Positions 1 through 9,120 of a stretch of 64,000 bases of DNA are shown piece by piece. Under the pieces are notes generated by a model that searched no databases, was not told the origin of the DNA, and worked only from the letters and a program-made list of their open reading frames with translations. The position numbers and the translations under genes are program-made. The number at the start of each line of letters is the position of its first letter. Position 1 is the stretch's first letter. Source of the stretch: Tissierella sp. (GTDB taxonomy: Bacteria; Bacillota; Clostridia; Tissierellales; Tissierellaceae); contig NZ_JAVKTS010000002.1 in NCBI RefSeq assembly GCF_031460495.1, forward strand, positions 1 to 64,000, written 5' to 3'.

Positions 1-2
1 GA

Positions 3-104
3 AGAGTTAGATGTATGGTAACAGCAGATCATACTAAAGAGCAATTAGACAGAGCAGTAGAAGTCTTTGAAGCAGTTGGAAAAGAGATGAATATATTAAA
101 ATAA
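3..104 (+). CDS. kbl: C-terminal end of a glycine C-acetyltransferase (2-amino-3-ketobutyrate CoA ligase)-like enzyme, partial
   Basis: The window opens inside a reading frame whose last 33 residues begin [16 protein letters not shown] and end in KEMNILK. This matches the C-terminus of PLP-dependent alpha-oxoamine synthases, where an R-x-R-C-M-x-(S/T)-A-x-H-T segment precedes a helix rich in acidic residues. Glycine C-acetyltransferase is the likeliest member because it fits the glycine and threonine metabolism seen elsewhere in the window, but 8-amino-7-oxononanoate synthase has a similar tail. The catalytic lysine lies upstream and cannot be seen. A terminator follows directly. Confidence 0.6.
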   Translation, partial: RVRCMVTADHTKEQLDRAVEVFEAVGKEMNILK

Positions 105-106
105 TC

Positions 107-136
107 TAAAAGGGAGAAGATTCTCCCTTTTTCTTT
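107..136 (+). terminator. Rho-independent terminator after the kbl-like gene
   Basis: An inverted repeat AAAGGGAGAA / TTCTCCCTTT with a 2-nt loop is followed by a T-rich run. It begins 3 nt after the stop codon of the partial gene. Confidence 0.85.
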
Positions 137-193
137 TACATATTTGGGTCTAAAATATAAAAAAATGCTTAACCTATAATAGAGGTGGTATAG

Positions 194-475
194 ATGATAG
201 TAGGAGCTTGTTCATTGAAATTGAGAATATATGAATCAAATTCTTTGAAGGATAAGAGACATGTAATAAAAAGTATAATAGGCAGGGTGCAATCAAGGTT
301 TAATGTATCAATAGCTGAAATAGATTTAAATGATAGTTGGCAATCATCAGTAATTGGATTCGCTTGTGTTACTAATGACACAAATCATGCTAACCAAATC
401 CTCTCAAATGTGATAAAATTTATAGATGAGGATGGTAGATTAGAAATAATAGACCATGAAATAGAGATATTATAG
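194..475 (+). CDS. DUF503 (YlxP-like) family protein
   Basis: A 93-residue protein starting MIVGACSLKLRIYES, with the SLKDKRHVIKSI helix and the RFNVSIAEID strand typical of DUF503/YlxP proteins. The length is normal for the family. Relatives often sit in translation operons and have been suggested to associate with ribosomes, but no biochemical function is established. The start ATG is preceded by AGAGGTGG. The gene leads a short run into nth, 13 nt downstream. Confidence 0.85.
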   Translation: MIVGACSLKLRIYESNSLKDKRHVIKSIIGRVQSRFNVSIAEIDLNDSWQSSVIGFACVTNDTNHANQILSNVIKFIDEDGRLEIIDHEIEIL

Positions 476-488
476 GTGGTGAAATAAA

Positions 489-1130
489 ATGATGCTTTCA
501 AAAGAAGAAACTAAAATAGTAATAAATAAGCTTTTAGAGAGGTTTCCAGATGCAAAAGCAGAGCTGGATTTTACGAATAATTTTGAACTATTAATTGCAA
601 CTATACTCTCAGCCCAATGTACAGATGTACAAGTAAATAAGACTACTAAGGTTTTATTTCAAGAATTGAAAAAGCCTGAAGATTATATAAAATTGTCTGT
701 AGATGAATTGGGAGCAAAAATAAGGTCCTGTGGATTTTACAAGACTAAGAGTACAAATATACTAGAAACATGCAAACTACTACTAGAAAAATATAATGGT
801 GAAGTGCCAAGTACTATGGAGGAGTTAACATCTTTACCTGGTGTAGGTAGAAAAACTGCCAATGTAGTATTGAGCAATGCCTTTAATACTCCAGCAATTG
901 CAGTAGATACCCATGTTTTCAGGGTATCTAATAGGATAGGACTAGCTAATAGTACAAATGTCTTAGATACAGAAAAGGATTTAATGGATAATATAGAAAG
1001 AGAGATGTGGTCTAAGGCACATCATCTGCTAATTTTCCATGGAAGAAGAATATGCAAAGCAAGAAAACCATTATGTGATATTTGTCCAGTAACTGATTAT
1101 TGTTTCTATTACAAAAAAGAGAGTAAATAA
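489..1130 (+). CDS. nth: Endonuclease III (DNA glycosylase/AP lyase)
   Basis: A 213-residue base-excision-repair enzyme that removes oxidised pyrimidines and cleaves the abasic strand by beta-elimination. The helix-hairpin-helix with the catalytic lysine is LPGVGRKTANVV (K122), and the catalytic aspartate is D140 in VDTHVFRV. The C-terminal [4Fe-4S] ligands C189, C196, C199 and C205 have the family spacing C-x6-C-x2-C-x5-C. Length and order match E. coli Nth. ATG at 489 or 492 could start it, because the protein begins Met-Met. It ends 18 nt before the FtsA-like gene and is probably cotranscribed with it. Confidence 0.97.
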   Translation: MMLSKEETKIVINKLLERFPDAKAELDFTNNFELLIATILSAQCTDVQVNKTTKVLFQELKKPEDYIKLSVDELGAKIRSCGFYKTKSTNILETCKLLLEKYNGEVPSTMEELTSLPGVGRKTANVVLSNAFNTPAIAVDTHVFRVSNRIGLANSTNVLDTEKDLMDNIEREMWSKAHHLLIFHGRRICKARKPLCDICPVTDYCFYYKKESK

Positions 1131-1148
1131 TAGGGGGAAGGTGGTATT

Positions 1149-3119
1149 TTGAAGGGTGAACTAATATTTTCGCTAGATATTGGAACTAGAACTATTATAG
1201 GCATAGTAGGGGAGTATCTGGAGGATGAAAGTTTTAAGGTACTTGCATATACCGTAAAAGAACATAAAAAAAGAAATATGTTTGATGGACAGATCCATGA
1301 TATTGAAGGAGTAGCCAAGGTAGTTAAGGATGTAGTAGTAGAACTGGAAGAAAAAACAGGCACTAAGCTAAGGGTTGTATCCATAGCTGCTGCTGGTCGA
1401 GCTCTTAAGACTCATAAAATAAGAGTGGAACAGACTATTGATGACTTAGAGATAACTAGAAATAAGGTAGAGGCTCTTGAATTAGAAGCTGTTCAAAGAG
1501 CCCAAGATGAGATGAACCAATTAGAGATAAATAAAATTCTTAAGTATTATAGTATAGGTTATACTGTAGTAGATTATTATTTAGATGAAAATAGAATGGA
1601 GTCTTTAGTTGGTCATAAGGGAGAGCGAATAGGAGTAGAGCTTTTGGCTACATTTTTGCCTCAAATAGTTATTGAAAGTTTATATACTGTAATATCAAGG
1701 GTTGGACTGGAAGTAGGTAGTATTACTCTTGAACCAATAGCTGCAATTAATGTGGCAATTAAGAAGGAGCTAAGATTATTGAATTTGGCCTTAGTGGATA
1801 TTGGGGCAGGTACATCAGATATTGCCATCACAAAAGATGGTCAAATTATTTCATATGCCATGACATCTACTGCGGGAGATGAAATAACTGAAAGATTAGC
1901 TCAGGCCTATTTATTGGATTTTAATAATAGTGAAAAGCTAAAGGTAGAGCTTAGCAGAAAAGAAGAGCACGATTTTATTGATGTAATAGGGGTATCCCAC
2001 AATCTAAGTACTAATGAAATTGTAAATACAATTTTTGATGTAATTGAAAAGATAGCTACAGAAATAGCAGATAAAATAATTGAGTATAATGGTAAAGCTC
2101 CCAGTGCAGTATTTCTAGTTGGAGGAAGTAGTCAAATGCCAATGCTAAAGGAGACCATAGCCGAAAAACTAGGACTGCCGAAAGAAAGAGTAGCAATAAG
2201 AGATACATCTGCGATTGAAAATATTGAAGGGTTAGAAGAGACTAATGGGCCTGATATGATAACGCCAATTGGTATTGCCATAGAAGGTGCTCAGGATAAA
2301 TATAGAAACTTTATTAAAGTTACATTCAATGGAGAAGAAATTCGAGTATTTAACACTGAGGATATTAAAGTATCCGATGTTTTAGTATTGACTGGGTATA
2401 ATCCAAGAGATTTAATGCCTAAGAGATCCGATGATTTTATATACTATATCAATGGCAAGAAAAGAATAATAAGGGGCAAAGAAGGTACCCATCCAGAGTT
2501 ATTGGTAGATAAAAATTCAGGAAATTTAAAAACTAAATTAAGGGATGGAGCTGTTATAGATATTATTCCTAGCATAGTTGAACCTATTGAACCACCATAC
2601 CTCTATGATATTGTATTAATGGACAAAACAATATTATTTGATAAAACAGAAATTGATCTTGTGGAAGAAATTAAAGTTAATGATAAGGTCATAGGTAGTA
2701 ATATTAAGCTAAATAAAGAAGATAAAATTCAAGTTAATGAAATAAAATCATTTGGAAATCTAATAGATAGATATGGTAATGGATCAAGTACTGAAGAATA
2801 CTTAATAAACGGAGAAAAACATCCATATTACTATGAGTTAAAGAAAGGCGATATAGTTTCAAGAATATCGATGGAAGAAGTCAATCATCATGTTGATAAT
2901 ACCATAGGAGATAATAAATTAATAAGATTAGTGATAAATGATAGCCAAATGGACATATACTATAAAAAAGACAAATTTGTCTTTGTAGATATTTTTGACC
3001 ATATAGATTTTGATAGATCTTCATTAAAAGGGAAGTTAGTTTTGAAGGTAAATGGCAGAGATGCAGAATATATGGAAGACTTAAAGAATGGAGATAATAT
3101 AAAAGTCTACTGGGAATAA
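1149..3119 (+). CDS. FtsA-like actin-fold ATPase with a long C-terminal extension
   Basis: A 656-residue protein with a TTG start behind GGAAGGTGG. Residues 1-390 form an FtsA/MreB/Hsp70-type actin-like fold: phosphate-1 motif SLDIGTRTIIGIVG, phosphate-2 LVDIGAGTSDIAI, and adenosine motif VFLVGGSSQMPML. Residues after about 400 form an extra beta-rich region that ordinary FtsA (about 400-440 residues) lacks. I see no clear C-terminal amphipathic membrane-targeting helix of FtsA type. Long relatives are annotated in clostridia as cell division or pilus assembly ATPases. A role in envelope or division is inferred only from the fold and from the VanW neighbour. Confidence 0.75.
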   Translation: MKGELIFSLDIGTRTIIGIVGEYLEDESFKVLAYTVKEHKKRNMFDGQIHDIEGVAKVVKDVVVELEEKTGTKLRVVSIAAAGRALKTHKIRVEQTIDDLEITRNKVEALELEAVQRAQDEMNQLEINKILKYYSIGYTVVDYYLDENRMESLVGHKGERIGVELLATFLPQIVIESLYTVISRVGLEVGSITLEPIAAINVAIKKELRLLNLALVDIGAGTSDIAITKDGQIISYAMTSTAGDEITERLAQAYLLDFNNSEKLKVELSRKEEHDFIDVIGVSHNLSTNEIVNTIFDVIEKIATEIADKIIEYNGKAPSAVFLVGGSSQMPMLKETIAEKLGLPKERVAIRDTSAIENIEGLEETNGPDMITPIGIAIEGAQDKYRNFIKVTFNGEEIRVFNTEDIKVSDVLVLTGYNPRDLMPKRSDDFIYYINGKKRIIRGKEGTHPELLVDKNSGNLKTKLRDGAVIDIIPSIVEPIEPPYLYDIVLMDKTILFDKTEIDLVEEIKVNDKVIGSNIKLNKEDKIQVNEIKSFGNLIDRYGNGSSTEEYLINGEKHPYYYELKKGDIVSRISMEEVNHHVDNTIGDNKLIRLVINDSQMDIYYKKDKFVFVDIFDHIDFDRSSLKGKLVLKVNGRDAEYMEDLKNGDNIKVYWE

Positions 3120-3149
3120 AATAGCAATACTTTAGGCTGGAGGCTATAA

Positions 3150-4529
3150 ATGAAAAAACCTATAATTGTTTCGATATTCATTGCTGTAGCAGTCTTAGCT
3201 ACAGCATTAGGATCAGGATTTTATATTTACAAAACTATCCTCAATATAGATACTATATATAAAGGCATTTCAATTGATGGATATGATGTAAGTAATAAAA
3301 CTATGGAACAAGCCTTAAAGTATATTAAAGAAAAAAAGGAAATGGAAATTCCCAATAAAAGCATGAATCTATTATATGAAGAAAAGATCTTTAATATAAA
3401 AATAACTCAACTGGGATTCTCATATAAATACGAAACTGCTGTAAAAACTGCATATAAACTTGGAAGGCAAGGAAATGTCCTTAAAAGATTAAGAGACATT
3501 ATGAAGATTAAAAATGGAGTTGAAGTATCATTAAATTTTTCATACCAATATAGTAAGATAGAAGATGTAGTAAAAGATATTTCCCGACAAATAAATAGAG
3601 AGAAAACAGATGCTAGTATTGAGATACTTAATGGAAAAATTACAATAAATGATGAAATAGTCGGAAAGAAACTAATGTCAGATAAGCTGAGTAGAGATAT
3701 TATAGAGAATATAAATCTACTTAAAGATATAGAAATTCCTGTAGAGGATATTCAGCCTAGAATTACAAAAGCATTTATATCTAGAATAGATGGCATAATA
3801 GGAGAATTTTCAACTTCATTTAAAGGTAGCAGTAGTGGAAGAATAGAAAATATTAAGTTATCCGCTAAAGCCATAAGCAATAAGTTGATTTCTCCAGGTG
3901 AAGAAGTATCATACAACAATACAACTGGACCGAGAGAATCGAAAAATGGTTATAAGGAAGCCAATGTAATCATAGGAGGCGAGCTTACACCTGGGCTAGG
4001 TGGAGGGGTTTGCCAGACATCCACAACTATGTATAATGCTTTATTACTTGCAGACATTACAATTCTTGAACGACATCCACATTCTATACCAGCAAATTAT
4101 GTACCATATGGTCAGGATGCTGCAGTTGCTTATGGTTACTTAGATTTAAGATTTAGAAATGATTTTGATTTCCCTATTTATACTTATGCCAAAGTAGTAG
4201 GATCCAGTGTGCATATCTATATTTATGGAGATACCAAGGCAAAGGATTATCAGGTTAAGATTAATCCAGTGATAGTAGAAAAAATATATGCAAAGACTGA
4301 GGAAATATATGATGAAAAATTATCACCAGGTACTAAATTAGATATTCAAAAAGGTAGAACTGGGTATAAAGTTAATACCTTTAAATCCATAATAAAAAGC
4401 GGGAAAGTTGTATCAAAAGAGCAAATAACTACAGACCATTATAGAAAAAAAGATTATATTTATAAAGTAGGTCCCCTATTACAGAACACGATAAAAGATG
4501 ATACAATAATAGATGAGAACATTAGATAA
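3150..4529 (+). CDS. VanW family protein, membrane-anchored
   Basis: A 459-residue protein with one N-terminal membrane segment (residues 5-27), so most of it lies outside the cytoplasm. The middle resembles the putative peptidoglycan-binding domain common in YoaR/VanW proteins. The VanW domain from about 270 to 400 carries GGGVCQTSTTMYNALLLAD and ERHPHS, both hallmark motifs. VanW accessory proteins occur in some vancomycin-resistance clusters, but most homologues, including this one, are not near van genes and their function is unknown. The neighbouring FtsA-like gene suggests a cell-envelope role. Confidence 0.88.
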   Translation: MKKPIIVSIFIAVAVLATALGSGFYIYKTILNIDTIYKGISIDGYDVSNKTMEQALKYIKEKKEMEIPNKSMNLLYEEKIFNIKITQLGFSYKYETAVKTAYKLGRQGNVLKRLRDIMKIKNGVEVSLNFSYQYSKIEDVVKDISRQINREKTDASIEILNGKITINDEIVGKKLMSDKLSRDIIENINLLKDIEIPVEDIQPRITKAFISRIDGIIGEFSTSFKGSSSGRIENIKLSAKAISNKLISPGEEVSYNNTTGPRESKNGYKEANVIIGGELTPGLGGGVCQTSTTMYNALLLADITILERHPHSIPANYVPYGQDAAVAYGYLDLRFRNDFDFPIYTYAKVVGSSVHIYIYGDTKAKDYQVKINPVIVEKIYAKTEEIYDEKLSPGTKLDIQKGRTGYKVNTFKSIIKSGKVVSKEQITTDHYRKKDYIYKVGPLLQNTIKDDTIIDENIR

Positions 4530-4547
4530 AGAAAGGAAGCAAATAAA

Positions 4548-5219
4548 ATGGAAGAAATAAGTGCACTATATGATAAAACTATTGAGTGTCCTGTATGCTC
4601 AAAGGAGTTTACTACAAAAAAAGTACGGCTTTCAAAGCTAAGATTAGTTAAGAGAGATGAAGATTTTCTAAACTATTATAGTACTGAAAATCCAATAAAA
4701 TATCACATATTTGTATGCCCTCACTGTGGGTATGCTGCAGCTGATAATAATTTTGAAGCTATTAAAAAGGATCAAAAAGGAATTATTATTGATAATATTA
4801 CTTCAAGATGGAAACAACGAGATTTTGGTGGAGAGAGAGATTTAGATGAGGCAATTGAGTCATATAAATTGGCTTTAGTTTCAGGAACTTTATTAAATGA
4901 TACAAAATTGGAGCAAGGAAATAATTGCCTAAATATAGGTTGGCTATATAGACTTAAAGAAGAAAAAGATCAAGAAATGAGATTTTTAAGATTAGCTAGA
5001 GATCAATTTATAGATGCATATAATAATGAATCCTTATCAGGAACTAATATGGATGATAGCAAATTGTCCTATTTAATAGGAGAATTATCAAGGAGATTAA
5101 ATGAAGCAGAAGAATCTTTATCTTGGTTTAACACTTGCCTGGGGCTTGCATCAACTAAAATGAATCCAGCATTAAATGAAATGGCTAGGGAACAATGGAG
5201 ATTGATAAGAGAGATGTAG
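4548..5219 (+). CDS. DUF2225 family protein
   Basis: A 223-residue cytoplasmic protein with two N-terminal cysteine pairs, CPVCSKEF and CPHCGYAA, that look like a zinc ribbon. A helical TPR-like region follows (EAIESYKLALVSG, CLNIGWLYRLKEE, LSWFNTCLGLA). This is the DUF2225 arrangement seen in many Firmicutes. No function is established. It closes the operon: a terminator follows immediately. Confidence 0.88.
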   Translation: MEEISALYDKTIECPVCSKEFTTKKVRLSKLRLVKRDEDFLNYYSTENPIKYHIFVCPHCGYAAADNNFEAIKKDQKGIIIDNITSRWKQRDFGGERDLDEAIESYKLALVSGTLLNDTKLEQGNNCLNIGWLYRLKEEKDQEMRFLRLARDQFIDAYNNESLSGTNMDDSKLSYLIGELSRRLNEAEESLSWFNTCLGLASTKMNPALNEMAREQWRLIREM

Positions 5220-5223
5220 AAAA

Positions 5224-5264
5224 CAAGAGCTAACTTTATTATTATAAAGCTAGCTCTTATTTTA
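5224..5264 (+). terminator. Terminator after the DUF2225 gene
   Basis: Inverted repeat AAGAGCTA ... TAGCTCTT, with additional A/T pairing (CTTTATTA/TTATAAAG) inside, followed by a short T-rich run. Confidence 0.75.
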
Positions 5265-5287
5265 TGTATTTATAGTAAAGTAGATAG

Positions 5288-5316
5288 TTGATTTCGAAAA
5301 ATAGATATGGTATGAT
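5288..5316 (+). promoter_or_regulatory. Sigma-A type promoter for xpaC-telA
   Basis: TTGATT (-35) and TATGAT (-10) are separated by 17 nt and lie about 75 nt upstream of the xpaC start, just after the preceding terminator. Confidence 0.5.
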
Positions 5317-5389
5317 TTACAAAATGATAAAAAATAGATTAGTGTTATAAAGAGAAATGGAATCTAAAGTTAATAACTTGGAGGCGAAT

Positions 5390-6619
5390 ATGAATAGGCG
5401 GGGTAATTTAAATTTAGGTAATCAGATTAAGGATATAGTTCAGGACGCGTTGAACAATGGAGATTTCAAAACATTGAATCGCGAGATTGAGAGCGTTGTT
5501 AAAGGTGCACTTGATGAGGTAGGAAGGTCAATTAATAGGAAACAAGTGAATAATCATAATTTAAGCAATGGAAATAATCAAATAAATAGCAAGAATACTA
5601 TTATTAATTACAGTAATGTTCCCCAAGGGAATATTCAGAGAAAGCCAGTTCCAAAGTTAACAAAGTTCACAGTTCCTATGGGACAGGTATCAAGTGTATT
5701 GCTTACTGTATTTGGGATTATAGGTAGTACAGCTTTCGGAATAGCTGTATTTGTATTGCTCATATTAGGTTCTGTCATGGGTGGAATATTTAATACCATT
5801 GCTATGGGACTATTACCTTGTTTTATTGGATCTGTAATTTTATCAATGAATGGCAGTAGGATTCGTAAAAGACTAAAGAGATTTCAACGATATGTGTCAA
5901 AGATGAATGGCCGCAATTATGCCCTGATTAAAGACCTTTCATCAGTAGCAGGTTGGAATGATAAAGCTACTGTGAAAGATTTGCAAAAGATGATTTCTAT
6001 AGGTATGTTTCCAGAAGGGCATATTGATGATAAAAAAACCTGTTTTATGTTAAATAACGAATGCTACGAGCAATATCTTGAGCTACAAGAAGGTATGAAA
6101 ATGAAGGAGTTGGAGAAGCAAGAAAGTCAGAAACAGGATGCTATACAGGGAGAAAATAATAAAGATGATAAGTTAAAACCTGAGATTAGAAAAGCAATTG
6201 ATGAAGGACGACAATTCGTCACGGAAATTAAAAATGCAAATATCGCAATTCCAGGTGAAGAAATCTCACTTAAGTTAGATAGATTGGAAGAAATAACAGG
6301 AAAGATCTATGATTATGTGGAGATTCATCCAGAAAAGTTTAATGAAATAAAGAAGTTTACTGAGTATTTCCTTCCTACAACATTAAAACTGGTAGATGCT
6401 TATAGAAAATTCGATCACCAACCAGTACAAGGAGAGAATATTTCAAGCGCAAAGAAAGAAATAGAGGAAACAATGGATACCATTAATATTGCCTTTGAAA
6501 ATTTATTGGATGGTCTCTTCGAGGATGCAGCAATGGATATATCAACTGACATATCTGTATTAGAAACTATGTTTGCACAAGAAGGATTAACAGAGAAGAA
6601 TATGAGAGTTCAAAAATAA
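5390..6619 (+). CDS. xpaC: XpaC-like 5-bromo-4-chloroindolyl phosphate hydrolysis family protein
   Basis: A 409-residue protein. I place the start at the ATG preceded by TTGGAGGCGAAT; the in-frame ATG 33 nt upstream has only a weak ribosome site. The N-terminus (DIVQDALNNGDFKTLNREI) and the two membrane segments near residues 100-155 match XpaC proteins. A cytoplasmic helical region with coiled-coil character follows. It sits 17 nt upstream of telA, the usual partner in Firmicutes. The name comes from an old colony phenotype; the molecular function is unknown, with a role in envelope stress suspected from the TelA link. Confidence 0.8.
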   Translation: MNRRGNLNLGNQIKDIVQDALNNGDFKTLNREIESVVKGALDEVGRSINRKQVNNHNLSNGNNQINSKNTIINYSNVPQGNIQRKPVPKLTKFTVPMGQVSSVLLTVFGIIGSTAFGIAVFVLLILGSVMGGIFNTIAMGLLPCFIGSVILSMNGSRIRKRLKRFQRYVSKMNGRNYALIKDLSSVAGWNDKATVKDLQKMISIGMFPEGHIDDKKTCFMLNNECYEQYLELQEGMKMKELEKQESQKQDAIQGENNKDDKLKPEIRKAIDEGRQFVTEIKNANIAIPGEEISLKLDRLEEITGKIYDYVEIHPEKFNEIKKFTEYFLPTTLKLVDAYRKFDHQPVQGENISSAKKEIEETMDTINIAFENLLDGLFEDAAMDISTDISVLETMFAQEGLTEKNMRVQK

Positions 6620-6636
6620 AATTATGGAGGATAAAA

Positions 6637-7785
6637 ATGAATAATGAAATACCAACATTAACTTTTGAGCCTTTTAACGATGATGAATTAACTCAAGAAA
6701 TACCAAGTGGAGACATAATCAGTAAGGATGATATCCAGATTAAAAAGCATGTATTTGATGAAAGCATCCTTTCACCTGAAGAGAAAAAGATTGTAGAGGA
6801 TTTTGCAAATCAGATTGATTTAAATAAATCAAATCAAATCCTTCAATATGGAGTTGGAGCACAAAAGAAAATTGCAGATTTTTCCGAAACAGCTTTAGGC
6901 AATGTAAAAACTAAAGATTTAGGTGAAATCGGTGAAATGCTTTCTGGTGTTGTAACTGAGTTGAAAAGCTTTGATGTAGAAGAAGAGGAGAAAGGATTTT
7001 TAGGCTTCTTCAAAAAGACATCCAACAAACTTACAGCAATGAAGGCAAAATTTGATAAGGCAGAAGTTAATGTCAATAAAATCTGTGAAGCATTGGAAGC
7101 CAATCAAATACAGTTGCTGAAAGATATAGCTATGCTTGATAAAATGTACGATCTTAATAAAACATATTTTAAAGAACTATCTATGTATATATTGGCAGGT
7201 AAAAAGAAACTGGCTAAGGTTCAGGAGGAAGAACTACCTGCCCTAATAGAGAAGTCTGCTGCCAGTGGCTTGCCAGAGGATGCACAGGCTGTTAATGATT
7301 TAACCGCAATTTGTAACCGTTTTGAGAAAAAGATTCATGATTTAGAACTAACTAGAATGATTTCGATTCAAATGGCACCACAAATTCGTCTAGTTCAAGG
7401 CAATGATACTATAATGGCTGAAAAGATTCAGTCTACAATTGTAAATACAATTCCACTATGGAAAAGTCAGATGGTTTTAGCTTTGGGCGTTACTCATTCA
7501 GGACAGGCTGCAAGAGCTCAAAGAGAAGTAACAGATATGACAAATCAACTCTTAAGAAAAAATGCTGAAACACTTAAAATGGCAACTATTGAAACAGCAA
7601 AGGAATCAGAACGAGGCATTGTGGACATTGAGACACTTCGCATTACAAATGAGTCACTAATATCCACCCTTGATGAAGTTATGCGTATTCAAATAGAAGG
7701 TCATCAAAAGAGGAAGGAAGCAGAAGTCGAGCTAAATAGGATTGAAGAAGAACTGAAAACTAAGCTTTTAGCTATAAGAGGCTAA
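6637..7785 (+). CDS. telA: Toxic anion resistance protein TelA family
   Basis: A 382-residue soluble, mostly helical protein. Family landmarks include GFLGFFKKTSNKLTAM, DIAMLDKMYDLNKTYF, PLWKSQMVLALG and the C-terminal LRITNESLISTLDEV helix. TelA proteins were first linked to tellurite and other toxic anion resistance and are widespread in Firmicutes, where the TelA-XpaC pair is often cotranscribed. The gene follows xpaC by 17 nt and is followed by a strong terminator, so the pair forms its own unit. The mechanism of resistance is not known. Confidence 0.9.
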   Translation: MNNEIPTLTFEPFNDDELTQEIPSGDIISKDDIQIKKHVFDESILSPEEKKIVEDFANQIDLNKSNQILQYGVGAQKKIADFSETALGNVKTKDLGEIGEMLSGVVTELKSFDVEEEEKGFLGFFKKTSNKLTAMKAKFDKAEVNVNKICEALEANQIQLLKDIAMLDKMYDLNKTYFKELSMYILAGKKKLAKVQEEELPALIEKSAASGLPEDAQAVNDLTAICNRFEKKIHDLELTRMISIQMAPQIRLVQGNDTIMAEKIQSTIVNTIPLWKSQMVLALGVTHSGQAARAQREVTDMTNQLLRKNAETLKMATIETAKESERGIVDIETLRITNESLISTLDEVMRIQIEGHQKRKEAEVELNRIEEELKTKLLAIRG

Positions 7786-7846
7786 TGGAAGTCTCAAATA
7801 TGTATTAAAATTGAATAATTCAGATCTAATTTCTGATGCAAATAGA

Positions 7847-7884
7847 ACAGCCACCTTTACTGATATAAAGGTGGCTGTTTTTTG
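7847..7884 (+). terminator. Terminator of the xpaC-telA operon
   Basis: Perfect stem ACAGCCACCTTTA / TAAAGGTGGCTGT with a short loop and a run of six T. Confidence 0.93.
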
Positions 7885-8082
7885 TTTTATTGATTTAGAT
7901 ACAAAGTTCGACAAACTATTTAAGGAACTTATGATATATTGTTTTAGAAGTAAGTGAGCTAATGGCAATAACAATTGAACTATAATTTATTATATGTTTT
8001 ATTTAGTCAAATGATTCAATTTAGTTTTACTAAGAAATATCGTTAACAGAATATGTAATAAATAATAAGTAGGAGGGATATC

Positions 8083-9087
8083 TTGGAAAAATATAAAGTT
8101 TCAAATAAGGATCTTATTTTATTTATAACAATTACTTTTGTTTTAACAATTCTAATGGGATTTGCAATGGGAGCCGCATATACTAGAGCTTCTGTAGACT
8201 CTTTCCCCTTAGTACAAATGTATTACCCTGCAATAGGTGCTATGGTTACTTTATTATTAAATAAAAGGTTAAGAAAAGAATTACCAAAGAATTTCTTTAG
8301 TATATTCTTGTTTTTTACAATAACATCTATTCTTTATCTTTTATTCTCTATATTTATATTACACAAAGACCCAAATGACCATTTAACATTTTGGTTATTT
8401 ATAGGAAGCATTTCTTTAATTCTTGGCTACAATATGGATAGTGAGACATCAATAGAAAGCTTTGGTTTAAAATTCATGATAAACAACAAATCAGCACTTA
8501 TTAATACTTTATTGTTTGTAGGGATATATATGATTTCTTTATTTATTGTGCCACTGTTCACTGGAGAAGTCAGTAGTTATATTGAACCATTTAAGACTTT
8601 GAAAACATGGTTTATGTTATGCTTGTTACCTCTTTCATTTCTAACTAACTTTCCACTATTCTTAGGTGAAGAATATGGATGGAGATATTTTCTACAACCA
8701 GCACTTCAAGAACGAATGGGAAAGGTCAAGGGAGTAATAATTCTAGGGATTATTTGGGGAATTTGGCATTTACCAATAAATATGTTCTATTATAGTCCAG
8801 AAACACCATTTCATTCTATTATAAATCAATTAATAGGTTGTATTGCCTATTCAGTTTTCTTGGGATATGTATATATGAAGACTGAAAATATATGGGCTAT
8901 ATCTATGATTCATTTTCTTAACAATAGTCTTGGTAATGTATTATATGGAGCAACAGGAACTAATCTAGTATATACATGGGATGCAGTTCTACTCAATCTA
9001 ATTATTTTCTCCATATTGTATTTGCCATTCTTGTTAGCTAAGGAGTATAGAAAAGTGGATATGGAGGATAAGGAATTGGTTGAATAA
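8083..9087 (+). CDS. CPBP family intramembrane glutamic endopeptidase (CAAX protease/Abi)
   Basis: A 334-residue polytopic membrane protein starting with TTG behind AGGAGGG. The CPBP/Abi motifs are complete: GEEYGWRYFLQP (EExxxR), WGIWHLP (motif 2 histidine) and HFLNNSLGN (motif 3). About eight hydrophobic segments are visible. Relatives include Rce1-type proteases, bacteriocin self-immunity proteins and regulators of membrane signalling, so the substrate cannot be predicted. A second, divergent CPBP-like gene follows 33 nt downstream and is probably cotranscribed. Confidence 0.88.
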   Translation: MEKYKVSNKDLILFITITFVLTILMGFAMGAAYTRASVDSFPLVQMYYPAIGAMVTLLLNKRLRKELPKNFFSIFLFFTITSILYLLFSIFILHKDPNDHLTFWLFIGSISLILGYNMDSETSIESFGLKFMINNKSALINTLLFVGIYMISLFIVPLFTGEVSSYIEPFKTLKTWFMLCLLPLSFLTNFPLFLGEEYGWRYFLQPALQERMGKVKGVIILGIIWGIWHLPINMFYYSPETPFHSIINQLIGCIAYSVFLGYVYMKTENIWAISMIHFLNNSLGNVLYGATGTNLVYTWDAVLLNLIIFSILYLPFLLAKEYRKVDMEDKELVE

Positions 9088-9120
9088 TTAACTTAAGACA
9101 GTCTTAAAGAGGTGTTGCAT

